From positions 35,622,035 to 35,686,034 of the forward strand of contig OZ025256.1 of assembly GCA_964019135.1 (NCBI GenBank): a stretch of DNA of 64,000 nucleotides, read 5' to 3'. Within the stretch, counting starts at the first letter, position 1, and the number at the start of each line of letters is the position of its first letter. This DNA comes from Arenicola marina (Eukaryota > Annelida > Polychaeta > Arenicolidae). Positions 36,591-49,287 of the stretch are shown in pieces. Made by a program: the position numbers and the translations under genes. The notes beneath the pieces were generated by a model, which worked only from the letters and a program-made list of their open reading frames with translations, searched no databases and was not told the origin of the DNA.

Positions 36591-39500
36591 ATGGCGTGAG
36601 GTAATGGTGTGAGGTAATGGCGTGAGGTAATGGCGTGAGGTAATGGCGTGAGGTAATGGTGTGAGGTAATGGCGTGAGGTAATGGCGTGAGGTAATGGCG
36701 TGAGGTAATGGCGTGAGGTAATGGTGTGAGGTAACGGTATGAGGTAATGGTGTGAGGTAATGGTGTGAGGTAATGGCGTGAGGTAATGGCGTGAGGTAAT
36801 GGTGTGAGGTAATGGTGTGAGGTAATGGCGTGAGGTAATGGCGTGAGGTAATGGCGTGAGGTAATGGCGTGAGGTAATGGCGTGAGGTAATGGTGTGAGG
36901 TAATGGCGTGAGATAATGGCGTGAGGTAATGGTATGAGGTATGGGCGTGAGTTAATGGCGTGAGGTAATGGCGTGAGGTAATAGTGTGAGGTAATGGCGT
37001 GAGGTAATGACGTTAGGTAATGGCCTGAGGTAATGGGGTGAGGTAATGGCGTGAGGTAATGGCGTGAGGTAATGGCGTGACGTAAGAGTGTGAGGTAATG
37101 GTGTGAGGTAATGGCGTGACGTAATTGTGTGAGGTAATGGCGTGAGGTAATCGCGTGAGGTAATGGCTTGAGGTAATGGTGTGAGGTAATTGCGTGAGGT
37201 AATGGGGTGAGGCAATGGCGTGAGGTAATGATGTGAGGTAATGGTGTGAAGTAATGGCCTGAGGTAATGACGTGAGGTAATGGGGTGAGGTAATGGCGTG
37301 AGGTAATGGCGTGAGGTAATGGCGTGAGGTAATGGCGTGAGGTAATGGCGTGAGGTAATGGTGTGAGGTAATGGTGTGAGGTAATGGTGTAAGGTAATGG
37401 CGTGAGGTAATGGCGTGAGGTAATGGCGTGAGGTAATGGCGTGAGGTAATGGTGTGAGGTAATGGTGTGAGGTAATGGTGTAAGGTAATGGCGTGAGGTA
37501 ATGGCGTGAGGTAATGGTGTGAGGTAATGGTGTGAGGTAATGGTGTAAGGTAATGGCGTGAGGTAATGGCGTGAGGTAATGGCGTGAGGTAATGGTGTAA
37601 GGTAATGGTGTGAGGTAATGGCGTCAGGTAATGGTGTGAGGTAATGGTGTGAGGTAATGGCGCGAGGTAATGGCGTGAGGTAATGGCGTGAGGTAATGGC
37701 GTGGGGTAATGACGTGAGGTAATGGCGTGAGGTAATGGTGTGAGGTAATGGTGTGAGGTAATGGCGTGAGGTAATGGCGTGCGGTAGTGGTGTGAGGTAA
37801 TGGCGTGAGGTAAAGGCATGAGGTAATGGTATGAGGTAATGGCGTGATGTAATGTTGTAAGATAATGGCGTGAGGTAATAATGTTAGGTAATGGCGTGAG
37901 GTAATGGTGTGAGGTAAGAACGTGAGGTAATGGTCTGAGGTAATAGTGTGAGGTAACGGTGTGAAGTAATGGTGCAAGGTACTGGTATGAGGTAATGACG
38001 TGAGGTAATGGTGTGAGGTAATGGTGTGAGGTAATGGTGTAAGGTAATGGTATGAGGTAATGGCGTGATTTAATGTTGTAAGGTAATGGCGTGAGGTAAT
38101 GACGTTAGGTAATGGTGTGAGGTTATGGCGTGAGTTAATGGTGCAAGGTAATGGTATGCGGTAATGGCGTGAGGTAATGACGTTAGGTAATGGCGTGAGG
38201 TAATGGCTTGAGGTAATGACGTGAGGTAATGGCGTGAGGTAATGACGTGAGGTAAGGGCGTGAGGTAATGGCGTGAGTTCATAGTGTGACGTAATGGCGT
38301 GAGGTAATGGCGTGAGGTAATGGCGTGAGGTAATGGCGTGAGGTAAGAGCCTGAGGTAATGCGTGAGGTAATGGCGTGAGGTAAGAGCCTGGGGTAATGG
38401 CGTGAGGTAATGGCGTGAGGTAAAGGCGTGAGGTAATGGTGTTAGGTAATGGCGTGGGGTAATGGCGTGAGGTTGTGACGTGAGGTAATGGCGTGACGTA
38501 AGAGCGTGAGGTAATGGTGTGAGGTAATGGCGTGAGGTAATTGAGTGAGGTAATGGCGTGAGGTAATGGTGTGAGGTAATGGCGTGAGGTAATGACGTTA
38601 GGTAATGGCGTGAGGTAATGGCGTGAGGTAATGGTGTGAGGTAATAGTGTGAGGTAATGGCGTGAGGTAATGACGTTAGGTAATGGCGTGAGGTAATGGG
38701 GTGAGGTAATGGCGTGAGGTAATGGCGTGAGGTAATGGCGTGACGTAAGAGTGTGAGACAATGGTGTGAGGTAATGGCGTGAGGTAATTGTGTGAGGTAA
38801 TGGCGTGAGGTAATAGCGTGAGGTAATGGCTTGAGGTAATGGTATGAGGTATGGGCGTGAGTTAATGGCGTAAGGTAATGGCGTGAGGTAATAGTGTGAG
38901 GTAATGGCGTGAGGTAATGACGTTAGGTAATGGCGTGAGGTAATGGGGTGAGGTAATGGCGTGAGATAATGGCGTGAGGTAATGGTATGAGGTATGGGCG
39001 TGAGTTAATGGCGTGAGGTAATGGCGTGAGGTAATAGTGTGAGGTAATGGCGTGAGGTAATGACGTTAGGTAATGGCCTGAGGTAATGGGGTGAGGTAAT
39101 GGCGTGAGGTAATGGCGTGAGGTAATGGCGTGACGTAAGAGTGTGAGGTAATGGTGTGAGGTAATGGCGTGACGTAATTGTGTGAGGTAATGGCGTGAGG
39201 TAATCGCGTGAGGTAATGGCTTGAGGTAATGGTGTGAGGTAATTGCGTGAGGTAATGGGGTGAGGCAATGGCGTGAGGTAATGATGTGAGGTAATGGTGT
39301 GAAGTAATGGCCTGAGGTAATGACGTGAGGTAATGGGGTGAGGCAATGGCGTGAGGTAATGGCTTGAGGTAATGGTGTGAGGTAATTGCGTGAGGTAATG
39401 GTGTGAGGCAATGGCGTGAGGTAATGACGTGAGGTAATGGTGTGAAGTAATGGCGTGAGGTAATGACGTGAGGTAATGGGGTGAGGTAATGGCGTGAGGT

Positions 39501-42500
39501 AATGGCGCGAGGTAATGGCGTGAGGTAATGGCGTGAGGTAATGGCTTGAGTTAATGGTGTGAGGTAATGGCGTGAGGTAATGGGGTGAGGAAATGGTGTG
39601 AGGTAATGGTGTGAGGTAATGGCGTGAGGTAATGGTGTGAGGTAATGGTGTGAGGTAATGGTGTAAGGTAATGCCGTGAGGTAATGGCGTGAGGTAATGG
39701 TGTAAGGTAATGGTGTGAGGTAATGGCGTCAGGTAATGGTGTGAGGTAATGGTGTGAGGTAATGGCGCGAGGTAATGGCGTGAGGTAATGGCGTGAGGTA
39801 ATGGTGTGAGGTAATAGTGTGAGGTAATGGCGTGAGGTAATGACGTTAGGTAATGGCGTGAGGTAATGGGGTGAGGTAATGGCGTGAGGTAATGGCGTGA
39901 GGTAATGGCGTGACGTAAGAGTGTGAGATAATGGTGTGAGGTAATGGCGTGAGGTAATTGTGTGAGGTAATGGCGTGAGGTAATAGCGTGAGGTAATGGC
40001 TTGAGGTAATGGTATGAGGTATGGGCGTGAGTTAATGGCGTAAGGTAATGGCGTGAGGTAATAGTGTGAGGTAATGGCGTGAGGTAATGACGTTAGGTAA
40101 TGGCGTGAGGTAATGGGGTGAGGTAATGGCGTGAGGTAATGGCGTGAGGTAATGGTATGAGGTATGGGCGTGGGTTAATGGCGTGAGGTAATGGCGTGAG
40201 GTAATAGTGTGAGGTAATGGCGTGAGGTAATGACGTTAGGTAATGGCCTGAGGTAATGGGGTGAGGTAATGGCGTGAGGTAATGGCGTGAGGTAATGGCG
40301 TGACGTAAGAGTGTGAGGTAATGGTGTGAGGTAATGGCGTGAGGTAATTGTGTGAGGTAATGGCGTGAGGTAATCGCGTGAGGTAATGGCTTGAGGTAAT
40401 GGTGTGAGGTAATTGCGTGAGGTAATGGGGTGAGGCAATGGCGTGAGGTAATGATGTGAGGTAATGGTGTGAAGTAATGGCGTGAGGTAATGACGTGAGG
40501 TAATGGGGTGAGGCAATGGCGTGAGGTAATGGCTTGAGGTAATGGTGTGAGGTAATTGCGTGAGGTAATGGTGTGAGGCAATGGCGTGAGGTAATGACGT
40601 GAGGTAATGGTGTGAAGTAATGGCGTGAGGTAATGGCGTGAGGTAATGGCGTGAGGTAATGGTGTGAGGTAATGGTGTGAAGTAATGGCGTGAGGTAAGA
40701 GCCTGAGGTAATGGCGTGAGGTAATTGTGTGAGGTAATGGCGTGAGGTAATGGCGTGAGGTAAGAGCCTGAGGTAATGGCGTGAGGTAATTGTGTGAGGT
40801 AATGGCGTGAGGTAATGGCGTGAGGTAATGGCGTGAGGTAATGGTGTAAGGTAATGGTGTGAGGTAATGGCGTCAGGTAATGGTGTGAGGTAATGGTGTG
40901 AGGTAATGGCGTGAGGTAATGGCGTGAGGTAATTGTGTGAGGTAATGGCGTGAGGTAATGGCGTGAGGTAAGAGCCTGAGGTAATGGCGTGAGGTAATTG
41001 TGTGAGGTAATGGCGTGAGGTAATGGCGTGAGGTAATGGCGTGAGGTAATGGTGTGAGGTAATGGTGTGAGGTAATGGCGTCAGGTAATGGTGTGAGGTA
41101 ATGGTGTGAGGTAATGGCGTGAGGTAATGGCGTGAGGTCATAGTGTGACGTAATGGCGTGAGGTAATGGCGTGAGGTAATGGCGTGAGGTAAGAGCCTGA
41201 GGTAATGGCGTGAGGTAATTGTGTGAGGTAATGGCGTGAGGTAATGGCGTGAGGTAATGGCGTGAGGTAAGAGCCTGAGGTAATGCGTGAGATAATCGCG
41301 TGAGATAAGAGCCTGAGGTAATGGCGTGAGGTAATGGCGTGAGGTAAGAGCCTGAGGTAATGGTGTGAGGTAATGGCGTGAGGTAAAGGCGTGAGGTAAT
41401 GGTGTGAGGTAATGGCGTGAGGTAAAGGCGTGAGGTAATGGTGTGAGGTAATGGCGTGGGGTAATGGCGTGAGGTTGTGACGTGAGGTAATGGCGTGACG
41501 TAAGAGCGTGAGGTAATGGTGTGAGGTAATGGCGTGAGGTAATTGAGTGAGGTAATGGCGTGAGGTAATGGTGTGAGGTAATGGCGTGAGCTAATGACGT
41601 TAGGTAATGGCGTGAGGTAATGGCGTGAGGTAAGAGCCTGGGGTAATGGCGTGAGGTAATGGCGTGAGGTAAAGGCGTGAGGTAATGGTGTGAGGTAATG
41701 GCGTGGGGTAATGGCGTGAGGTTGTGACGTGAGGTAATGGCGTGACGTAAGAGCGTGAGGTAATGGTGTGAGGTAATGGCGTGAGGTAATTGAGTGAGGT
41801 AATGGCGTGAGGTAATGGTGTGAGGTAATGGCGTGAGCTAATGACGTTAGGTAATGGCGTGAGGTAATGGCGTGAGGTAATGGTGTGAGGTAATAGTGTG
41901 AGGTAATGGCGTGAGGTAATGACGTTAGGTAATGGCGTGAGGTAATGGGGTGAGGTAATGGCGTGAGGTAATGGCGTGAGGTAATGGCGTGACGTAAGAG
42001 TGTGAGATAATGGTGTGAGGTAATGGCGTGAGGTAATTGTGTGAGGTAATGGCGTGAGGTAATAGCGTGAGGTATTGGCTTGAGGTAATGGTGTGAAGTA
42101 ATTGCGTGAGGTAATGGTGTGAGGCAATGGCGTGAGGTAATGACGTGAGGTAATGGTGTGAAGTAATGGCGTGAGGTAATGACGTGAGGTAATGGGGTGA
42201 GGTAATGGCGTGAGGTAATGGCGTGAGGTAATGGCTTGAGGTAATGGTATGAGGTATGGGCGTGAGTTAATGGCGTAAGGTAATGGCGTGAGGTAATAGT
42301 GTGAGGTAATGGCGTGAGGTAATGACGTTAGGTAATGGCGTGAGGTAATGGGGTGAGGTAATGGCGTGAGGTAATGGCGTGAGGTAATGGTATGAGGTAT
42401 GGGCGTGAGTTAATGGCGTGAGGTAATGGCGTGAGGTAATAGTGTGAGGTAATGGCGTGAGGTAATGACGTTAGGTAATGGCCTGAGGTAATGGGGTGAG

Positions 42501-45500
42501 GTAATGGCGTGAGGTAATGGCGTGAGGTAATCGCGTGACGTAAGAGTGTGAGGTAATGGTGTGAGGTAATGACGTGAGGTAATTGTGTGAGGTAATGGCG
42601 TGAGGTAATCGCGTGAGGTAATGGCTTGAGGTAATGGTGTGAGGTAATTGCGTGAGGTAATGGGGTGAGGCAATGGCGTGAGGTAATGATGTGAGGTAAT
42701 GGTGTGAAGTAATGGCGTGAGGTAATGGCTTGAGTTAATGGTGTAAGGTAATGGCGTGAGGTAAGGGCGTGAGGAAATGGCGTGAGGTAATGACGTGAGG
42801 TAATGGGGTGAGGTAATGGCGTGAGATAATGGCGAGAGGTAATGGCGTGAGGTAATGGCGTGAGGTAATGGCTTGAGTTAATGGTGTGAGGTAATGGCGT
42901 GAGGTAAGGGCGTGAGGAAATGGCGTGAGGTAATGGTGTGAGGTAATGGCGTGAGGTAATGGCTTGAGATTATGGTGTGAGGTAATAACGTGAGGTAATG
43001 ACGTGAGGTATTGGCGTGAGGTAATGGCGTGAGGTAATGGCGTGAGGTAATGGCGTGAGGTAATGGCGTGAGGTAATGGCGTGAGGTAAGAGCCTGAGGT
43101 AATGGCGTGAGGTAATTATGTGAGGTAATGACGTGAGGTAAGAGCCTGAGGTAATGCGTGAGGTAATCGCGTGAGATAAGAGCCTGAGGTAATGGCGTGA
43201 GGTAATGGCGTGAGGTAAGAGCTTGGGGTAATGGCGTGAGGTAATGGCGTGAGGTAAAGGCGTGAGGTAATGGTGTTAGTTAATGGCGTGGGGTAATGGC
43301 GTGAGGTTGTGGCGTGAGGTAATGGCGTGACGTAAGAGCGTGAGGTAATGGCGTGTGGTAATATCGTGAGGTAATGGCTTGAGGTAATGGTGTGAGGTAA
43401 TTGCGCGAGGTAATGGTGTGAGGCAATGGCGTGAGGTAATGACGTGAGGTAATGGTGTGAGGTAATGGTGTGAGGTAATGGCGTCAGGTAATGGTGTGAG
43501 GTAATGGTGTGAGGTAATGGCGTGAGGTAATGGCGTGAGGTAATGGCGTGAGGTAATGGCGTGGGGTAATGACGTGAGGTAATGGCGTGAGGTAATGGTG
43601 TGAGGTAATGGTGTGAGGTAATGGCGTGAGGTAATGGCGTGCGGTAGTGGTGTGAGGTAATGGCGTGAGGTAAAGGCATGAGGTAATGGTATGAGGTAAT
43701 GGCGTGATGTAATGTTGTAAGATAATGGCGTGAGGTAATAATGTTAGGTAATGGCGTGAGGTAATGGTGTGAGGTAAGAACGTGAGGTAATGGTCTGAGG
43801 TAATAGTGTGAGGTAATGGTGTGAAGTAATGGTGCAAGGTACTGGTATGAGGTAATGACGTGAGGTAATGGTGTGAGGTAATGGTGTGAGGTAATGGTGT
43901 AAGGTAATGGTGTGAGGTAATGGCGTGAGGTAATGGCGTGCGGTAGTGGTGTGAGGTAATGGCGTGAGGTAAAGGCATGAGGTAATGGTATGAGGTAATG
44001 GCGTGATGTAATGTTGTAAGATAAAGGCGTGAGGTAATAATGTTAGGTAATGGCGTGAGGTAATGGTGTGAGGTAAGAACGTGAGGTAATGGTCTGAGGT
44101 AATAGTGTGAGGTAACGGTGTGAAGTAATGGTGCAAGGTACTGGTATGAGGTAATGACGTGAGGTAATGGTGTGAGGTAATGGTGTGAGGTAATGGTGTA
44201 AGGTAATGGTATGAGGTAATGGCGTCAGGTAATGGCGTGAGGTAAGAGCCTGAGGTAATGGCGTGAGGTAATTGTGTGAGGTAATGGCGTGAGGTAATGG
44301 CGTGAGGTAATGGCGTGAGGTAATGGTGTAAGGTAATGGTGTGAGGTAATGGCGTCAGGTAATGGTGTGAGGTAATGGTGTGAGGTAATGGCGTGAGGTA
44401 ATGGCGTGAGGTAATTGTGTGAGGTAATGGCGTGAGGTAATGGCGTGAGGTAAGAGCCTGAGGTAATGGCGTGAGGTAATTGTGTGAGGTAATGGCGTGA
44501 GGTAATGGCGTGAGGTAATGGCGTGAGGTAATGGTGTAAGGTAATGGTGTGAGGTAATGGCGTCAGGTAATGGTGTGAGGTAATGGTGTGAGGTAATGGC
44601 GTGAGGTAATGGCGTGAGGTCATAGTGTGACGTAATGGCGTGAGGTAATGGCGTGAGGTAATGGCGTGAGGTAAGAGCCTGAGGTAATGGCGTGAGGTAA
44701 TTGTGTGAGGTAATGGCGTGAGGTAATGGCGTGAGGTAATGGCGTGAGGTAAGAGCCTGAGGTAATGCGTGAGATAATCGCGTGAGATAAGAGCCTGAGG
44801 TAATGGCGTGAGGTAATGGCGTGAGGTAAGAGCCTGAGGTAATGGTGTGAGGTAATGGCGTGAGGTAAAGGCGTGAGGTAATGGTGTGAGGTAATGGCGT
44901 GAGGTAAAGGCGTGAGGTAATGGTGTGAGGTAATGGCGTGGGGTAATGGCGTGAGGTTGTGACGTGAGGTAATGGCGTGACGTAAGAGCGTGAGGTAATG
45001 GTGTGAGGTAATGGCGTGAGGTAATTGAGTGAGGTAATGGCGTGAGGTAATGGTGTGAGGTAATGGCGTGAGCTAATGACGTTAGGTAATGGCGTGAGGT
45101 AATGGCGTGAGGTAAGAGCCTGGGGTAATGGCGTGAGGTAATGGCGTGAGGTAAAGGCGTGAGGTAATGGTGTGAGGTAATGGCGTGGGGTAATGGCGTG
45201 AGGTTGTGACGTGAGGTAATGGCGTGACGTAAGAGCGTGAGGTAATGGTGTGAGGTAATGGCGTGAGGTAATTGAGTGAGGTAATGGCGTGAGGTAATGG
45301 TGTGAGGTAATGGCGTGAGCTAATGACGTTAGGTAATGGCGTGAGGTAATGGCGTGAGGTAATGGTGTGAGGTAATAGTGTGAGGTAATGGCGTGAGGTA
45401 ATGACGTTAGGTAATGGCGTGAGGTAATGGGGTGAGGTAATGGCGTGAGGTAATGGCGTGAGGTAATCGCGTGACGTAAGAGTGTGAGGTAATGGTGTGA

Positions 45501-48500
45501 GGTAATGACGTGAGGTAATTGTGTGAGGTAATGGCGTGAGGTAATCGCGTGAGGTAATGGCTTGAGGTAATGGTGTGAGGTAATTGCGTGAGGTAATGGG
45601 GTGAGGCAATGGCGTGAGGTAATGATGTGAGGTAATGGTGTGAAGTAATGGCGTGAGGTAATGGCTTGAGTTAATGGTGTAAGGTAATGGCGTGAGGTAA
45701 GGGCGTGAGGAAATGGCGTGAGGTAATGACGTGAGGTAATGGGGTGAGGTAATGGCGTGAGATAATGGCGAGAGGTAATGGCGTGAGGTAATGGCGTGAG
45801 GTAATGGCTTGAGTTAATGGTGTGAGGTAATGGCGTGAGGTAAGGGCGTGAGGAAATGGCGTGAGGTAATGGTGTGAGGTAATGGCGTGAGGTAATGGCT
45901 TGAGATTATGGTGTGAGGTAATAACGTGAGGTAATGACGTGAGGTATTGGCGTGAGGTAATGGCGTGAGGTAATGGCGTGAGGTAATGGCGTGAGGTAAT
46001 GGCGTGAGGTAATGGCGTGAGGTAAGAGCCTGAGGTAATGGCGTGAGGTAATTATGTGAGGTAATGGCGTGAGGTAAGAGCCTGAGGTAAGAGCCTGAGG
46101 TAATGGCGTGAGGTAATGGCGTGAGGTAAGAGCTTGGGGTAATGGCGTGAGGTAATGGCGTGAGGTAAAGGCGTGAGGTAATGGTGTTAGTTAATGGCGT
46201 GGGGTAATGGCGTGAGGTTGTGGCGTGAGGTAATGGCGTGACGTAAGAGCGTGAGGTAATGGCGTGAGGTAATATCGTGAGGTAATGGCTTGAGGTAATG
46301 GTGTGAGGTAATTGCGCGAGGTAATGGTGTGAGGCAATGGCGTGAGGTAATGACGTGAGGTAATGGTGTGAGGTAATGGTGTGAGGTAATGGCGTCAGGT
46401 AATGGTGTGAGGTAATGGTGTGAGGTAATGGCGTGAGGTAATGGCGTGAGGTAATGGCGTGAGGTAATGGCGTGGGGTAATGACGTGAGGTAATGGCGTG
46501 AGGTAATGGTGTGAGGTAATGGTGTGAGGTAATGGCGTGAGGTAATGGCGTGCGGTAGTGGTGTGAGGTAATGGCGTGAGGTAAAGGCATGAGGTAATGG
46601 TATGAGGTAATGGCGTGATGTAATGTTGTAAGATAATGGCGTGAGGTAATAATGTTAGGTAATGGCGTGAGGTAATGGTGTGAGGTAAGAACGTGAGGTA
46701 ATGGTCTGAGGTAATAGTGTGAGGTAATGGTGTGAAGTAATGGTGCAAGGTACTGGTATGAGGTAATGACGTGAGGTAATGGTGTGAGGTAATGGTGTGA
46801 GGTAATGGTGTAAGGTAATGGTGTGAGGTAATGGCGTGAGGTAATGGCGTGCGGTAGTGGTGTGAGGTAATGGCGTGAGGTAAAGGCATGAGGTAATGGT
46901 ATGAGGTAATGGCGTGATGTAATGTTGTAAGATAAAGGCGTGAGGTAATAATGTTAGGTAATGGCGTGAGGTAATGGTGTGAGGTAAGAACGTGAGGTAA
47001 TGGTCTGAGGTAATAGTGTGAGGTAACGGTGTGAAGTAATGGTGCAAGGTACTGGTATGAGGTAATGACGTGAGGTAATGGTGTGAGGTAATGGTGTGAG
47101 GTAATGGTGTAAGGTAATGGTATGAGGTAATGGCGTGATTTAATGTTGTAAGGTAATGGCGTGAGGTAATGACGTTAGGTAATGGTGTGAGGTAATGTCG
47201 TGAGGTAATGGCGTGAGGTAAGAGCCTGAGGTAATGGCGTGAGGTAATGGCGTGAGGTAATGGTGTGAGGTAATGGTGTGAGGTAATGGTGTAAGGTAAT
47301 GGCGTGAGGTAATGGCGTGAGGTAATGGCGTGAGGTAATGGCGTGAGGTAATGGTGTGAGGTAATGGTGTGAGGTAATGGCGTGAGGTAATGGTGTGAGG
47401 TAATGGTGTGAGGTAATGGTGTAAGGTAATGGCGTGAGGTAATGGCGTGAGGTAATGGTGTAAGGTAATGGTGTGAGGTAATGGCGTCAGGTAATGGTGT
47501 GAGGTAATGGTGTGAGGTAATGGCGCGAGGTAATGGCGTGAGGTAATGGCGTGAGGTAATGGCGTGGGGTAATGACGTGAGGTAATGGCGTGAGGTAATG
47601 GTGTGAGGTAATGGTGTGAGGTAATGGCGTGAGGTAATTGCGTGCGGTAGTGGTGTGAGGTAATGGCGTGAGGTAAAAGCATGAGGTAATGGTATGAGGT
47701 AATGGCGTGATGTAATGTTGTAAGATAATGGCGTGAGGTAATAATGTTAGGTAATGGCGTGAGGTAATGGTGTGAGGTAAGAACGTGAGGTAATGGTCTG
47801 AGGTAATAGTGTGAGGTAACGGTGTGAAGTAATGGTGCAAGGTACTGGTATGAGGTAATGACGTGAGGTAATGGTGTGAGGTAATGGTGTGAGGTAATGG
47901 TGTAAGGTAATGGTATGAGGTAATGGCGTGATTTAATGTTGTAAGGTAATGGCGTGAGGTAATGACGTTAGGTAATGGTGTGAGGTAATGGCGTGAGTTA
48001 ATGGTGCAAGGTAATGGTATGCGGTAATGGCGTGAGGTAATGACGTTAGGTAATGGCGTGAGGTAATGGCGTGAGGTAATGACGTGAGGTAATGGCGTGA
48101 GGTAATGACGTGAGGTAAGGGCGTGAGGTAATGCGTGAGGTAATCGCGTGAGATAAGAGCCTGAGGTAATGGCGTGAGGTAATGGCGTGAGGTAAGAGCC
48201 TGGGGTAATGGCGTGAGGTAATGGCGTGAGGTAAAGGCGTGAGGTAATGGTGTTAGGTAATGGCGTGGGGTAATGGCGTGAGGTTGTGACGTGAGGTAAT
48301 GGCGTGACGTAAGAGCGTGAGGTAATGGTGTGAGGTAATGGCGTGAGGTAATTGAGTGAGGTAATGGCGTGAGGTAATGGTGTGAGGTAATGGCGTGAGG
48401 TAATGACGTTAGGTAATGGCGTGAGGTAATGGCGTGAGGTAATGGTGTGAGGTAATAGTGTGAGGTAATGGCGTGAGGTAATGACGTTAGGTAATGGCGT

Positions 48501-49287
48501 GAGGTAATGGGGTGAGGTAATGGCGTGAGGTAATGGCGTGAGGTTGTGGCGTGAGGTAATGGCGTGACGTAAGAGCGTGAGGTAATGGCGTGAGGTAATA
48601 TCGTGAGGTAATGGCTTGAGGTAATGGTGTGAGGTAATTGCGCGAGGTAATGGTGTGAGGCAATGGCGTGAGGTAATGACGTGAGGTAATGGTGTGAGGT
48701 AATGGTGTGAGGTAATGGCGTCAGGTAATGGTGTGAGGTAATGGTGTGAGGTAATGGCGTGAGGTAATGGCGTGAGGTAATGGCGTGAGGTAATGGCGTG
48801 GGGTAATGACGTGAGGTAATGGCGTGAGGTAATGGTGTGAGGTAATGGTGTGAGGTAATGGCGTGAGGTAATGGCGTGCGGTAGTGGTGTGAGGTAATGG
48901 CGTGAGGTAAAGGCATGAGGTAATGGTATGAGGTAATGGCGTGATGTAATGTTGTAAGATAATGGCGTGAGGTAATAATGTTAGGTAATGGCGTGAGGTA
49001 ATGGTGTGAGGTAAGAACGTGAGGTAATGGTCTGAGGTAATAGTGTGAGGTAATGGTGTGAAGTAATGGTGCAAGGTACTGGTATGAGGTAATGACGTGA
49101 GGTAATGGTGTGAGGTAATGGTGTGAGGTAATGGTGTAAGGTAATGGTGTGAGGTAATGGCGTGAGGTAATGGCGTGCGGTAGTGGTGTGAGGTAATGGC
49201 GTGAGGTAAAGGCATGAGGTAATGGTATGAGGTAATGGCGTGATGTAATGTTGTAAGATAAAGGCGTGAGGTAATAATGTTAGGTAA
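36591..49287 (+). repeat. Right copy of the 12.7-kb tandem duplication
   Basis: Sequence from 36,591 repeats 13,435 onward at offset 23,156. The offset becomes 23,221 after five extra units (65 bp) near 39,346-39,420, and 23,196 after a 25-bp loss near 46,081. At about 47,610 it passes, without the 9-kb duplication present on the left, into sequence equal to 34,914-36,590 at offset 12,696. Lengths balance: 10,979 + 1,677 + 65 - 25 = 12,696. The 12-bp units at 38,355, 41,279, 43,150, 44,761 and 48,127 match left-copy partners. The right part overlaps the first copy of the 10,161-bp duplication. Confidence 0.83.
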
